Assembly (NCBI RefSeq): GCF_015207825.1
Contig: NZ_JADEWC010000032.1
Span: forward strand, 1-34,890
DNA length: 34,890 nt
Direction: 5' to 3'
Source of the DNA: Cyanobacterium stanieri LEGE 03274
GTDB taxonomy: Bacteria > Cyanobacteriota > Cyanobacteriia > Cyanobacteriales > Cyanobacteriaceae
Shown: piece after piece, positions 1 through 8,101 of the stretch
Layout: each line of letters opens with the position of its first letter
Numbering within the stretch: position 1 is the stretch's first letter
Program-made: the position numbers and the translations under genes
Notes under the pieces: generated by a model
Told to the model about the DNA's origin: nothing
Database searches by the model: none
What the model saw: the letters and a program-made list of their open reading frames with translations, nothing else

Positions 1-98
1 ACATTGAACATGATTTTAGTGCATTAAAAAGAGCAAGAATGTATAGTAATAGCGAAACAAGTTTAGATGAAATAATTTACAATTATTGTACTAGTTAA
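1..98 (+). CDS. C-terminal fragment of a probable IS transposase (left edge)
   Basis: An open frame enters from the left edge and ends at TAA 96-98. Its 31 complete residues begin IEHDFSALKRAR and end in LDEIIYNYCTS. This tail resembles, from memory, the C-terminus of IS630/Tc1-type DDE transposases common in cyanobacteria, where an E and H-containing IEH stretch follows the last catalytic acid. The rest of the gene lies outside the window, so the family cannot be confirmed. It is transcribed toward the neighbouring kinase gene, whose coding sequence stops 25 bases away in the middle of a conserved domain. That placement fits an insertion sequence that landed in the kinase. The element's right end should lie between 98 and about 127. 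The TA dinucleotides at 124-127 would suit a TA-targeting element, but no terminal inverted repeat can be checked. Confidence 0.55.
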   Translation, partial: IEHDFSALKRARMYSNSETSLDEIIYNYCTS

Positions 99-122
99 AT
101 GTCTCATTCTTATTTTGATTAA

Positions 123-3100
123 CTATAAATCGTCGGGGAAACCCTTACCGTTGTCTTTTACTTCAAGCATGATATGTTGCTTATTTTTGAGAGAAAGATT
201 AATGGTTACTTCTCCTTTACCGTGGGGAAAGGCGTGTTTAAAAGCATTGGTAACTAATTCATTAATGAGTAAACCTGCGGGGATGGCAGTTTCAATGTTG
301 AGATAACATTCAGCGAGGTTGGTTACGGGTTTGATGCCTTCTCGGCTATTGTTGTAGGAAAGAAATAGATTAGATACTAGGCGGTTGATGTAGTCGGCAA
401 GATTTATTTCGGAGAGGTCATCGGATTGGTATAATTGTTCATGGATAACTGCCATGGTTTGGATACGGTTTTGGCTATCATGGAAAAGGTTGCGCACTTG
501 TTCATCTTCTACATAGCTTGATTGCAGGTTGAGTAATCCTGAGATAACGTAGAGGTTATTTTTGACTCGATGATGGATTTCTTTGAGTAATACTTCTTTT
601 TCTTGGAGGGATTTAAATAGTTTTTCTTCGGCTTCGTGGCGTTGGGTTACGTCGGTGGAAATTCCGTCAATGCTTACCGCCCTACCATATCTATCATAGA
701 CTATGTGCGATCGCTCCCTAATCCATCTTTCTTTACCTGTGGATAAAATAATTTTATATTCTAATTCCCAATTCCGATTAGTTTCATTTTGTAAAATTCC
801 TAGTTTATAACCCTCCAAAATATCCTGCCATGTATCCTCTACCACTTGACGATATTCTGGGGCAACCATATCTAATAATAGTCCTCGATTAGCTAAAATA
901 GAAGCGGGGGAATGACCGTATAAAATCTCACAGGCGGGGTTAATGTAGCGTAAATTCATATCAGGTAAAGACATTGACCATACTACATCCTGTAATGAAC
1001 TAAGAACACTATTTAAACGAGATTCGCTTTTTTGTAAAGATTCTTCGGCCTGTTTGCGATCGCTTATATCATTAATTACAGCGATGAAGTAAGATGGTTC
1101 AACGGATACCCATACAACGGACATAGTCAGATATATCCAAAGATAATCATCCGTAGGGCGTTTTATCCTAATTTCCCGCTCAAAAGTAGCCCGATTACTC
1201 GCCAACAATTCCGACAAATCCGTTAACGTATCAGACACATCATCGGGGTGAATGAGGGCATGGAAATCCATTTCCGATAACTCATGACGATTGTAGCCCA
1301 CCAACTGAGTAAACTTATCATTCACCAACACTAACTTACCAGGGAGGCTAACTTGTACAATGCCCACCGCCGCTTGATTAAAAATACTACGAAATCTTTC
1401 CTCACTCAACTTCAACCTGAGTTGTGCTAATCTCACTTCTTCTATATCTTGCCCACAGGCAATAACACCGATACCCTCCCCCTTACCATCAGTAAAACGA
1501 TTAACATTCCATAATAAAGTCCTTTCAGTGCCATCAGCCACCATTACTTTACTTTCTAAATTTCTTTGTACCTTTCCTTCCACCAAAGTAATATCTAATT
1601 TTTCCCTCAAACTATCCCTATCACTAGGGGCAACAAACAATAAAAAGTAGTCTTCCCCTAATACAGAATCCCTCGTCCAACCAAATATTTTTTCCGCCTC
1701 CTCGTTCCATTCCATGATACGATAACTTTGATTGAGTACCACCAACACTGTTCCTGCGGTTTGTACAAAGGTACGTAACTGGGTAGTGGTTTGCTCTAAT
1801 TCTTCGGTACGGTCTTTTACCCTCGTTTCCAATTCTTCATTTAAACTGCGTAATTGTTCCTCCGCTTGTTTTGCCAAAGTAATATCCCGGGCTACGGCGT
1901 AAAAAGTTCCCTCCTCATAGGGTAAACTTTTCCATGCCAACCAACGATACAAACCTTCTTTGGTGCGCCAACGATTCTCGAAATTTTGGGAAGGAAAACC
2001 CCTAGCCAGTCTTTCTAATTCTTCGGCGGTGATTTCCACATCATCGGGATGCACAAAACAAAGCATATTTTTATTTATCATCTCCTCCTCACCGTAACCA
2101 AGGGTAGTGGAAAAACTTGAGTTTACCCGTTTAAATGAGCCGTCAACCCCTGCTATACAAAACATATCAAGGGATAAATTGAAGAAATAATCTAGTTGTC
2201 GTTGAGATTTGGTGCGTAGGGTGGCGGTGGCTAATACGTTGGCGACGGTTTGTAAAAAGTTGATTTCTTCGGGGCTAAATTTTCTTTGATGTTGACTATA
2301 AACGCCAATGATACCAAAGTAATTATCATCGCTACCAACATTCACCATAGCACCGCTGACAATATTGGTGTTGTGCAAGAAAGGAGGGGGGCTAAATCTT
2401 GTTTCTACTAGCAAATCTTCGGTGATGACAGGCTGTTTAATGGTCATGGTGTACCCCGGCATCCAACGGGGAGAAGAACCCACCCTAGCCACTCCTAGCC
2501 ACATATCCTGCCATCCTACCCCTGCTTTGAGGACAAAGGCGGCTTGATTATGTTGTATTTCAAGCAAGTTACAATATTCGATTTTGAGGGTTTTGGCGAT
2601 AATTTGGACGGTGGTTTTTTCTAGGGTTTCTAGGCTATTAGTGGTAAGGGCTGTGTTGCCTAGATGGGCTATGGCAGTTTGATATTCTGCTACTTGGAGG
2701 GCTTTTTGGGCGTATTCTGATTGTTGAATGGCGATCGCCACTTGAGCCGCTAATTTTTGTAATAAGTCTAGTTCGTCATTTTGCCAATGGCGGGGATGGA
2801 AGGAGTTTTGAGCGGCCAACAAACCCCATAGATTATCATGGAAAATGATAGGTACAACTAAATTAGCTTGTACTTGAATACGTAATAGTAAATCAAGATG
2901 GCAGGGAGATAAGTTAGCAGTAAAGACATTATCTGTTGCTTGAATTCTACCATTTAAATAGGGTTTGATAAAATCTTTAGCAAAACAATGATCTTGCACA
3001 ACTCGCCCTAAAATCGACATCACGTTTTCCCCTGCCGATTCAGCGATAATCACCCCATCTCCGTCGGGGTATAGCTGATAAACAATAACACGATCGCACC

Positions 3101-4136
3101 CTAAAAAATAACGAACCTCGTTAACGGTATTATCTAAAATATCATCTAAGTTTAAAGATTGTCGAATACGATAACTAAGACTAGATAATAATTTTTCTTG
3201 TTCAACTTGCTTTTGTTCTAATCGTACCGCAGTTCTAAGATTATCTAACTCTTGTTGTTGTTGTTTTAAATAGTTTTGTTGCCAAATAGGATTAAGCACT
3301 TCTATTAAGTTATCGGCATTAATGAGGCTCAATTCTTCGATAAAATTATCAGAAATATCACTTAATCCCAACTCACAAAAAGATTTAGATGTTTGTTGTT
3401 CAGGGATTATATTTTTATGGTGTATTAATACCCCCCATTTATGTTGTAAAACATTAACTATTGTGGGTATTTTTTGTTCTAAACAAAAAGATGGAACATT
3501 AGCTAGATTTAATTTGTTTACTCGCTCATTATGCCAATTAGTATCCATTAAAGACTTAACAATATTATGGGGGGATATTATTTTTAATTGCCCATCATCA
3601 TTAACAATAAATCCAGATTTTCCATGGGCATCGATATATTTTTCAGCAATATCTAAAATACTATTTTCTTTACTGATTAAAATTAAGTTTGGTTTAAAAA
3701 TGCTTTTGAGGGATATTCTTTGATATAAAGTATCGGTTAATAAATAACGAATTAAACTTTTTGCTGTAATAATACCACTTAATTGATCTTGATGATTTAA
3801 ACAACCATAAATATCATATTTTTTTTTAAATAATCCTTGGGCAATGGTAAAAATATCGGTTAATTTTGCTTCTTGCTGACAAGGGAAACTTTGACAAAAA
3901 CTTTTTGCCCTCAGAGAATATATATTAACCCCTGTAGTAATAATTTTAATGATTATTTCTGTGGTAATCACTCCTAAGGGAATGTGACAATCAACAACGA
4001 TTAAACAGTCACATCCTTGCTCAAACTTTTTTAATATTTCCAAAAAAGTAGCTTCTGGAGAAACAGTTACGGGTTGATGATCAATGATTGCCCAATTATT
4101 AGTTATTGATACATTTTCTACCGTGGGATAATTCAT
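123..4136 (-). CDS. Multi-sensor histidine kinase (CBS-GAF-GAF-PAS x4-HisKA_2-HATPase), 3'-truncated
   Basis: This is a cytosolic sensor kinase of 1337 residues without membrane segments. The order is: N-terminal CBS-like repeats (about 20-245), a short coiled coil (290-320), GAF1 (328-475), GAF2 (500-640), four PAS/PAC units (645-755, 785-905, 910-1027, 1040-1167), a HisKA_2 dimerisation domain (about 1185-1260, phospho-acceptor in EIHHRVKNN at His1188/1189) and the start of a HATPase domain. GAF1 has Cys412-His413 at the position where cyanobacteriochromes attach a bilin. The ATPase domain has its N-box (NELVTNAFKHA, 1292-1302) and first G-box (DNGKGFP, 1328-1334). It then ends at DDL, so the GLGL box and last strands, about 50-60 residues, are missing. 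The transposase tail lies just beyond. The kinase is therefore probably inactive, although the sensor modules are intact. The signal and the partner regulator are unknown. Confidence 0.9.
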   Translation of the reverse strand: MNYPTVENVSITNNWAIIDHQPVTVSPEATFLEILKKFEQGCDCLIVVDCHIPLGVITTEIIIKIITTGVNIYSLRAKSFCQSFPCQQEAKLTDIFTIAQGLFKKKYDIYGCLNHQDQLSGIITAKSLIRYLLTDTLYQRISLKSIFKPNLILISKENSILDIAEKYIDAHGKSGFIVNDDGQLKIISPHNIVKSLMDTNWHNERVNKLNLANVPSFCLEQKIPTIVNVLQHKWGVLIHHKNIIPEQQTSKSFCELGLSDISDNFIEELSLINADNLIEVLNPIWQQNYLKQQQQELDNLRTAVRLEQKQVEQEKLLSSLSYRIRQSLNLDDILDNTVNEVRYFLGCDRVIVYQLYPDGDGVIIAESAGENVMSILGRVVQDHCFAKDFIKPYLNGRIQATDNVFTANLSPCHLDLLLRIQVQANLVVPIIFHDNLWGLLAAQNSFHPRHWQNDELDLLQKLAAQVAIAIQQSEYAQKALQVAEYQTAIAHLGNTALTTNSLETLEKTTVQIIAKTLKIEYCNLLEIQHNQAAFVLKAGVGWQDMWLGVARVGSSPRWMPGYTMTIKQPVITEDLLVETRFSPPPFLHNTNIVSGAMVNVGSDDNYFGIIGVYSQHQRKFSPEEINFLQTVANVLATATLRTKSQRQLDYFFNLSLDMFCIAGVDGSFKRVNSSFSTTLGYGEEEMINKNMLCFVHPDDVEITAEELERLARGFPSQNFENRWRTKEGLYRWLAWKSLPYEEGTFYAVARDITLAKQAEEQLRSLNEELETRVKDRTEELEQTTTQLRTFVQTAGTVLVVLNQSYRIMEWNEEAEKIFGWTRDSVLGEDYFLLFVAPSDRDSLREKLDITLVEGKVQRNLESKVMVADGTERTLLWNVNRFTDGKGEGIGVIACGQDIEEVRLAQLRLKLSEERFRSIFNQAAVGIVQVSLPGKLVLVNDKFTQLVGYNRHELSEMDFHALIHPDDVSDTLTDLSELLASNRATFEREIRIKRPTDDYLWIYLTMSVVWVSVEPSYFIAVINDISDRKQAEESLQKSESRLNSVLSSLQDVVWSMSLPDMNLRYINPACEILYGHSPASILANRGLLLDMVAPEYRQVVEDTWQDILEGYKLGILQNETNRNWELEYKIILSTGKERWIRERSHIVYDRYGRAVSIDGISTDVTQRHEAEEKLFKSLQEKEVLLKEIHHRVKNNLYVISGLLNLQSSYVEDEQVRNLFHDSQNRIQTMAVIHEQLYQSDDLSEINLADYINRLVSNLFLSYNNSREGIKPVTNLAECYLNIETAIPAGLLINELVTNAFKHAFPHGKGEVTINLSLKNKQHIMLEVKDNGKGFPDDL

Positions 4137-4212
4137 AACTGTTTAACTTTTTACCTATTTCTATGGTAGTCTAATTTTTATGGTTTTTAGGGAATAGTTA
4201 GGATTTGTGAAA

Positions 4213-4305
4213 AAATCGTCTCGGTGGGGTGATGAGGAGTAATGGTGATGGGGGGTAAGGGTGATAAGGAGTAACGGTGATGGTGATGGGGGGTAGGGGT
4301 GATGA
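4213..4305. repeat. G-rich degenerate repeat tract between kinase and CDF genes
   Basis: Units of the form GGTGATGAGGAGTAA and GGTGATGGGGGGTA(A/G)GG recur about three times in 90 bases. Related tracts occur on the opposite strand at 21994-22022 and 26050-26092, again between genes. Runs of three to six Gs at short spacing could form a G-quadruplex on the + strand. No coding frame is apparent. Confidence 0.7.
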
Positions 4306-4312
4306 TAGTTGA

Positions 4313-5233
4313 TTATCGATTATCCTCAAAGGTGATATGATCAGATTCGTAGGATGAAGGTTCAACATGAATAAGAATACGGGCAGGATAGAATTTTTGT
4401 TCTAATTTTTTTTCTACTTCTTCGGTGATTAGGTGCGCTGTTTCTACGTCTTTGGGTTTAACAACCAGGTGCATTTCAATAAATACTTGTCTGCCCAATA
4501 AACCCCGAGAGGCGATGTCGTGACAGTTGATGACTCCTTCTACTTCCATGACGGTGTGATAAATTGCTTCAGGGGCGATCGCCATTTGATCCACTAACCA
4601 TGGTATATTGTTTTGTAACACATCCCAACCACTTTTAAAAACGAGAAAAGCCACAGGAAAAGCCAACCATATATCAATGGTTTGTAGGGCGATGATATAA
4701 CCTTGATTGGATGCCCAAATAGCGATTAAACCAGCTAAAACGGTGATAGTCACCCATACATCTCCCATGGTATGACTGGCATCAGCGATGAGGATTTGAC
4801 TGCCCAATTTTCTGCCTACCCCCCGTTCATAAAATGCCACAAAAATATTAATACCTAGAACGAGTAATAATAACCATAACTGAATAGTATCAATGGTTAT
4901 GGCTTCGGTGGCTGAAAAAATACGGGCGATCGCACTTTGTAAAATTTCAAAACAAGCAATACCTAAAAACACCGCAATCCCCAACGCTCCAAGGGCTTCA
5001 AACTTTTGATGTCCATAGGGATGATCTCGATCTGGAATAGGGGAAGAAAGCTGATTTGTCACCAAACCCAAAATATTATTTACCCCATCAGTGACACTGT
5101 GAAGCGCATCAGCTTGTAAACTTAACGAACCTGTGATAATGCCAATTACCCCTTTAATAACTACCACCGTCATATTTAAAATGAGGGTAATTATCAACAC
5201 TTCACGAACTTTTTGTCTGATGTCTTTTACCAT
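4313..5233 (-). CDS. Cation diffusion facilitator (CDF) metal exporter, zinc-type signature
   Basis: A 306-residue inner-membrane protein with about six membrane segments followed by a cytoplasmic metal-sensing domain (about 215-306). CDF proteins form dimers and export divalent metals by proton antiport. The four site-A ligands are visible as His45-x3-Asp49 in TM2 (ADALHSVTDG) and His154-x3-Asp158 in TM5 (ADASHTMGDV). In the family, this His-Asp/His-Asp pattern usually marks zinc transport rather than the all-Asp manganese/iron pattern. The GHQKFEALGAL stretch after TM2 is also typical. The C-terminal domain keeps His238, His255 and His289 as possible extra metal ligands. The length is normal. 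The gene diverges from the ferredoxin at 5329, and a heptamer repeat array begins right at its start codon. Substrate specificity is inferred from the motif only. Confidence 0.9.
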   Translation of the reverse strand: MVKDIRQKVREVLIITLILNMTVVVIKGVIGIITGSLSLQADALHSVTDGVNNILGLVTNQLSSPIPDRDHPYGHQKFEALGALGIAVFLGIACFEILQSAIARIFSATEAITIDTIQLWLLLLVLGINIFVAFYERGVGRKLGSQILIADASHTMGDVWVTITVLAGLIAIWASNQGYIIALQTIDIWLAFPVAFLVFKSGWDVLQNNIPWLVDQMAIAPEAIYHTVMEVEGVINCHDIASRGLLGRQVFIEMHLVVKPKDVETAHLITEEVEKKLEQKFYPARILIHVEPSSYESDHITFEDNR

Positions 5234-5268
5234 AATTATCCATTGTCAATTGTCCATTATCCATTGAC
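5234..5268. repeat. Heptamer repeat array (5 units)
   Basis: Five in-phase 7-base units read AATTATC, CATTGTC, AATTGTC, CATTATC and CATTGAC. The array directly follows the CDF start codon on the divergent side and covers part of the promoter region shared with the ferredoxin gene. It belongs to the same family as the arrays at 6454, 19304, 21969, 26023, 29303 and 30279. Confidence 0.8.
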
Positions 5269-5328
5269 CAGTTTAGTTATAATTGTTATGGGAAAGCCTA
5301 ATATATTTACTTAACGATATAATTGACG

Positions 5329-5694
5329 ATGCGAAACTATAAGGTAACTATTCATAACCGCCAAGAAAATACCACTAAAACAGTCATAGTACCTGAAGAT
5401 CAGTATATTTTAAGAACCGCTGAAAATCAAGATGCCGACGCTCCCTTTTCCTGTCGTAATGGTGCTTGTACCACTTGTGCTGTCAGGGTTTTAGAAGGCG
5501 ATATATATCAACCCGAAGCCATGGGATTATCCCCTGATTTACAAAAACAAGGTTATGCCCTTTTATGCGTTAGTTATCCTCGCTCGGATTTAGTGGTTGA
5601 AACCCAAGACGAAGACGAGGTTTACGAGTTACAATTTGGACGTTATTTTGGTCGTGGTAAGGTGCGTTTCGGTTTCCCCATTGAGGATGATTAG
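5329..5694 (+). CDS. Plant-type [2Fe-2S] ferredoxin with C-terminal extension
   Basis: A 121-residue soluble electron carrier. The cluster ligands Cys42, Cys47, Cys50 and Cys80 have the exact plant-type spacing C-x4-C-x2-C-x29-C, within SCRNGACTTC and ALLCVSYP. Classical photosynthetic PetF is about 97 residues. This protein continues for about 25 more after the core with DEDEVYELQFGRYFGRG and an acidic end, as in the extended ferredoxins conserved in cyanobacteria and, as FdC2, in chloroplasts. I infer a role other than bulk photosynthetic electron transfer. An in-frame TTG at 5323 would add two residues, but the ATG at 5329 is preferred. No clear Shine-Dalgarno site precedes it. The gene overlaps the following nuclease-like gene by 8 bases, so the two are probably co-translated. 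Confidence 0.93.
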   Translation: MRNYKVTIHNRQENTTKTVIVPEDQYILRTAENQDADAPFSCRNGACTTCAVRVLEGDIYQPEAMGLSPDLQKQGYALLCVSYPRSDLVVETQDEDEVYELQFGRYFGRGKVRFGFPIEDD

Positions 5695-6163
5695 AAAACT
5701 CAAGGGCGTTTTTGTCATAGTGGTTATCGGTTTGATAATTGCTGGTTGTGGGCAACAGATGCCCGTTGATAATCTTATTTTGGGGCAATTACGGCGGGTT
5801 GTCAGTGGGCAAACTTTGGAGGTGGTTATCAATAATCAAGTCTATGGGGTGCGGTTAACGGGGTTGGATGTGCCTGAAGATGGACGAGAAATGGCAGAAA
5901 AAACCATGGTGCAACTACTTACAAATTATGGTCGAAACCCCATTAATTCTCCCTCTATTGCCTTAGAAACCGATCTTAATTCAAAAGATTCCTTTGGTCG
6001 TCTTTCTGCTTATGTATGGTTAAATGATCTATTTATTAACAGGATGATGATTGAGGAGGGAAGGGCGATCGTCAATTTGACCTATACTGATGGTAAGTAT
6101 GATGATATATTAATTAATGCTCAACAGTACGCCAGAATTATGGGTAAGGGATTGTGGGAGTAA
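5687..6163 (+). CDS. Staphylococcal-nuclease-like (thermonuclease) lipoprotein
   Basis: A 158-residue protein beginning with a lipoprotein signal peptide: basic MIRKLK, a hydrophobic core, and lipobox IAGC with Cys21 as the lipidated residue. The rest is a single SNase fold (about 33-158). The catalytic Arg35, Asp40, Glu43 and Arg87 of staphylococcal nuclease are matched by Arg56, Asp61 and Glu64 (VRLTGLDVPE) and Arg105 (FGRLSAYVW). The first calcium ligand, Asp21 of the usual DGDT motif, is replaced by Gln42 (SGQT), so metal binding or activity may be reduced. A longer in-frame start at 5597 exists, but it lies inside the ferredoxin gene and would bury the signal peptide. ATG 5687 is chosen because it overlaps the ferredoxin stop and exposes the lipobox. 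It probably sits on the periplasmic face of a membrane. Confidence 0.85.
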   Translation: MIRKLKGVFVIVVIGLIIAGCGQQMPVDNLILGQLRRVVSGQTLEVVINNQVYGVRLTGLDVPEDGREMAEKTMVQLLTNYGRNPINSPSIALETDLNSKDSFGRLSAYVWLNDLFINRMMIEEGRAIVNLTYTDGKYDDILINAQQYARIMGKGLWE

Positions 6164-6304
6164 TTAACAATTAACAACTATTATCTTACGATAAAGCTAT
6201 TGTTTAATTTCGATTGAATTTGGGTAATCAGTTTTAGGCATTGCTTAATCACAGTGTGATTCAAGTTCAGATAATTCGTTATAGATAGATTGTACCCCAG
6301 TTGT

Positions 6305-6413
6305 CCCACCGTGTAATGAATTACACGGCTAATGGTATTGCGTTCAATAAATTGAACTAAAATATTAATACTGCTAATTTGTCAGTGATCAAGCAGACTT
6401 GACATGAAATATA
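6305..6413 (+). repeat. Dispersed two-hairpin repeat, copy 1
   Basis: About 105 bases shared with 16294-16394 in the same orientation. The first 31 bases (6307-6337) are identical in both copies and contain the hairpin CCGTGTAA-TGAA-TTACACGG. The second hairpin is GTTCAAT-AA-ATTGAAC here and GTTCAAT-TT-ATTGAAC in copy 2, so the stem is kept while the loop differs. Both copies then share GCTAATTTG and GTGATCAAGC. Confidence 0.85.
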
Positions 6414-6453
6414 TTTTGACGACTAAAACCATTGATTATTCAAAATATTACCA

Positions 6454-6481
6454 CCATTGCCCATTGTCCATTGCCCATTGC
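6454..6481. repeat. Perfect heptamer array abutting tldD
   Basis: Four exact 7-base units read CCATTGC, CCATTGT, CCATTGC and CCATTGC. The array ends six bases before the tldD ATG at 6488, so it occupies the place where a ribosome-binding site would be. Confidence 0.85.
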
Positions 6482-6487
6482 CTATAA

Positions 6488-7876
6488 ATGAAAGATTATC
6501 GTAACCTGTTATCAGATTTAATTGCCAAGTATCAAAAACGAGTGGATTTTTTGAGTATTCGCCTAGAAAACTCTGAGGGTACAAATATCGCTCTGCGTAA
6601 TGGGGCGGTGGAAACCCTGAGCGAAGGTATCTCATTGGGAGGGCAGGTAAGGGCTTGTTATAAAGGGGGTTGGGGTTTTGCCACTTTTAATGATTTGTCA
6701 CAACTAAAAGAAAGGGTAGAGGAGGCGATCGCCTTTGCCCGTATCATAGGAGATGATGAAACTACCCTTGCCCCTGTGGAAGCAGTGGAAGTTAGTTGTC
6801 GCTTACCCCTCACAGGCACTAATCCCCGTTTAATTCCCCTCGGCGATAAAAAAACCTTGTGTGATCATTATTATCAAATTCTCAAAAACTATCACCCTGC
6901 CATCAATTCCGCTTCCGTCACCTATTATGATGCTCAACAGGAAATAATCCTTGCAACCTCTGAAGGCAGTATGATTCAACAATCTTGGATTGATAGTGAA
7001 ATGCGTTTTAGTGCGATCGCCCAAAAAACAAACCAAGTACAAACAGGCAGGGAAACCACAGGCACAAGAAAAGCCTATGAAGATTTAACCAACCTTGATA
7101 CCCAGGTGGAAAGTGCCTCTAAACGTGCCGTCAATGCCCTCAGTTTGCCCCCTGTTAAGGGCGGAAAATACCCCGTGGTCATCGACCCCATTTTAACAGG
7201 ATTGTTTGTCCATGAGGCTTTTGGACATCTTTCCGAGGCTGATATGGCCTACGAAAATCCCGATTTATTGGAAGTAATGACCATGGGGCGCAAATTTGGC
7301 GGAGAATTTTTACAAATTTTTGATGGGGCGCTGCCAGAGGGACATCGGGGCAGTTATTATTATGATGATGAAGGTACAAAGGCGACTACTACCCAGTTAA
7401 TCAAGGATGGGGTTTTGGTGGGGCGTTTACACTCTCGAGAAACCGCAGGAAAGTTGGGGGAAAAACCCACGGGTAACGCGCGCTGTCTTAACTATCACTA
7501 TCCCCCCATTGTGCGCATGACTAACACTTGGATTGGTAGGGGTGAAACCCCTGTTAAGGATTTATTTAGTAATATTTCTGAGGGGGTATATGCTTCTAAT
7601 TGGTTGGGGGGAATGACAAACGGCGAGATGTTTACTTTTAGTGCGGGAGAGGCTTGGATGATTCGAGATGGGGAAATTGCCGAGGCTGTGAAAAATGTTA
7701 CTCTTTCTGGTAATGTCTTTAAAACTTTAGCGCAAATAAGTGCGATTGGTGATGACTTTTATTGGGATGAGTCGGGGGGTTGTGGTAAAGGAGGGCAATC
7801 TGGTTTGGCGGTAGGGTGCGCTGGGCCTAGTTTACGCATTGAAAATGTCGTTATTGGGGGAGAAAACAGCTACTAA
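6488..7876 (+). CDS. tldD: TldD family metalloprotease
   Basis: A 462-residue cytosolic protein of the TldD/PmbA (TldE) family. E. coli TldD forms a heterodimer with TldE and degrades unfolded peptides, for example in microcin B17 maturation and CcdA turnover. The zinc-binding HExxxH motif is HEAFGH (His242, Glu243, His247), and the likely third ligand is Cys432 in GGCGKGGQ. The HExxxH motif marks this as the catalytic TldD subunit rather than TldE. No PmbA/TldE partner is in the window. ATG 6488 is the only sensible start and is preceded by a heptamer repeat instead of a clear Shine-Dalgarno site. The substrate in cyanobacteria is not known to me. Confidence 0.95.
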   Translation: MKDYRNLLSDLIAKYQKRVDFLSIRLENSEGTNIALRNGAVETLSEGISLGGQVRACYKGGWGFATFNDLSQLKERVEEAIAFARIIGDDETTLAPVEAVEVSCRLPLTGTNPRLIPLGDKKTLCDHYYQILKNYHPAINSASVTYYDAQQEIILATSEGSMIQQSWIDSEMRFSAIAQKTNQVQTGRETTGTRKAYEDLTNLDTQVESASKRAVNALSLPPVKGGKYPVVIDPILTGLFVHEAFGHLSEADMAYENPDLLEVMTMGRKFGGEFLQIFDGALPEGHRGSYYYDDEGTKATTTQLIKDGVLVGRLHSRETAGKLGEKPTGNARCLNYHYPPIVRMTNTWIGRGETPVKDLFSNISEGVYASNWLGGMTNGEMFTFSAGEAWMIRDGEIAEAVKNVTLSGNVFKTLAQISAIGDDFYWDESGGCGKGGQSGLAVGCAGPSLRIENVVIGGENSY

Positions 7877-8032
7877 TATTAAATATCCTGTTTCAATAAT
7901 ATACTAATTAAGGCAGGGAACAGGCAAAAGATATTAATTTTTTATGGTCAATTATTACACGGTGGATAATAGTAAACTTTACTAATCGGATTTACTATGA
8001 TTATCTGAACTTAATATAGTTTCTGTTACCCC

Positions 8033-8064
8033 TTGACCTTCTATCTAACTGGAGAGTTTATAAT
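8033..8064 (+). promoter_or_regulatory. MerR/CueR-type metal-responsive promoter of copG
   Basis: A -35 box TTGACC (8033-8038) and a perfect -10 box TATAAT (8059-8064) are separated by 20 bases. This is longer than the usual 17 and typical of promoters that MerR-family activators untwist. The spacer holds an imperfect dyad, ACCTTCTA at 8036-8043 and TGGAGAGT at 8050-8057, that closely resembles CueR-type operators such as the E. coli copA promoter. The following genes are copper-detoxification genes. No MerR-family regulator gene is in the window. Confidence 0.65.
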
Positions 8065-8101
8065 AAATCAGTCTCATTTAATGATATGGGGTATTTATAC
8101 C

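Larger units (their letters stand above)
6164..6487. other. Intergenic region with dispersed-repeat copy 1 and heptamer array
   Basis: This 324-base gap lies between the nuclease-like gene and tldD. It contains one copy of a two-hairpin repeat (6305-6413) and a perfect heptamer array (6454-6481) that ends six bases before the tldD start codon. I see no reading frame, tRNA or recognisable promoter in the remainder. Confidence 0.7.

Noticed and set aside
3322-3723. 133-residue open frame antisense to the kinase
   Set aside because: It lies wholly inside the kinase gene, has no domain pattern or ribosome-binding site, and its composition mirrors the coding strand.
8033-8101. Extended N-terminus of the CopG-like protein from TTG 8033
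   Set aside because: The TTG is part of the -35 box, and the extra residues would precede and mask a good signal peptide.
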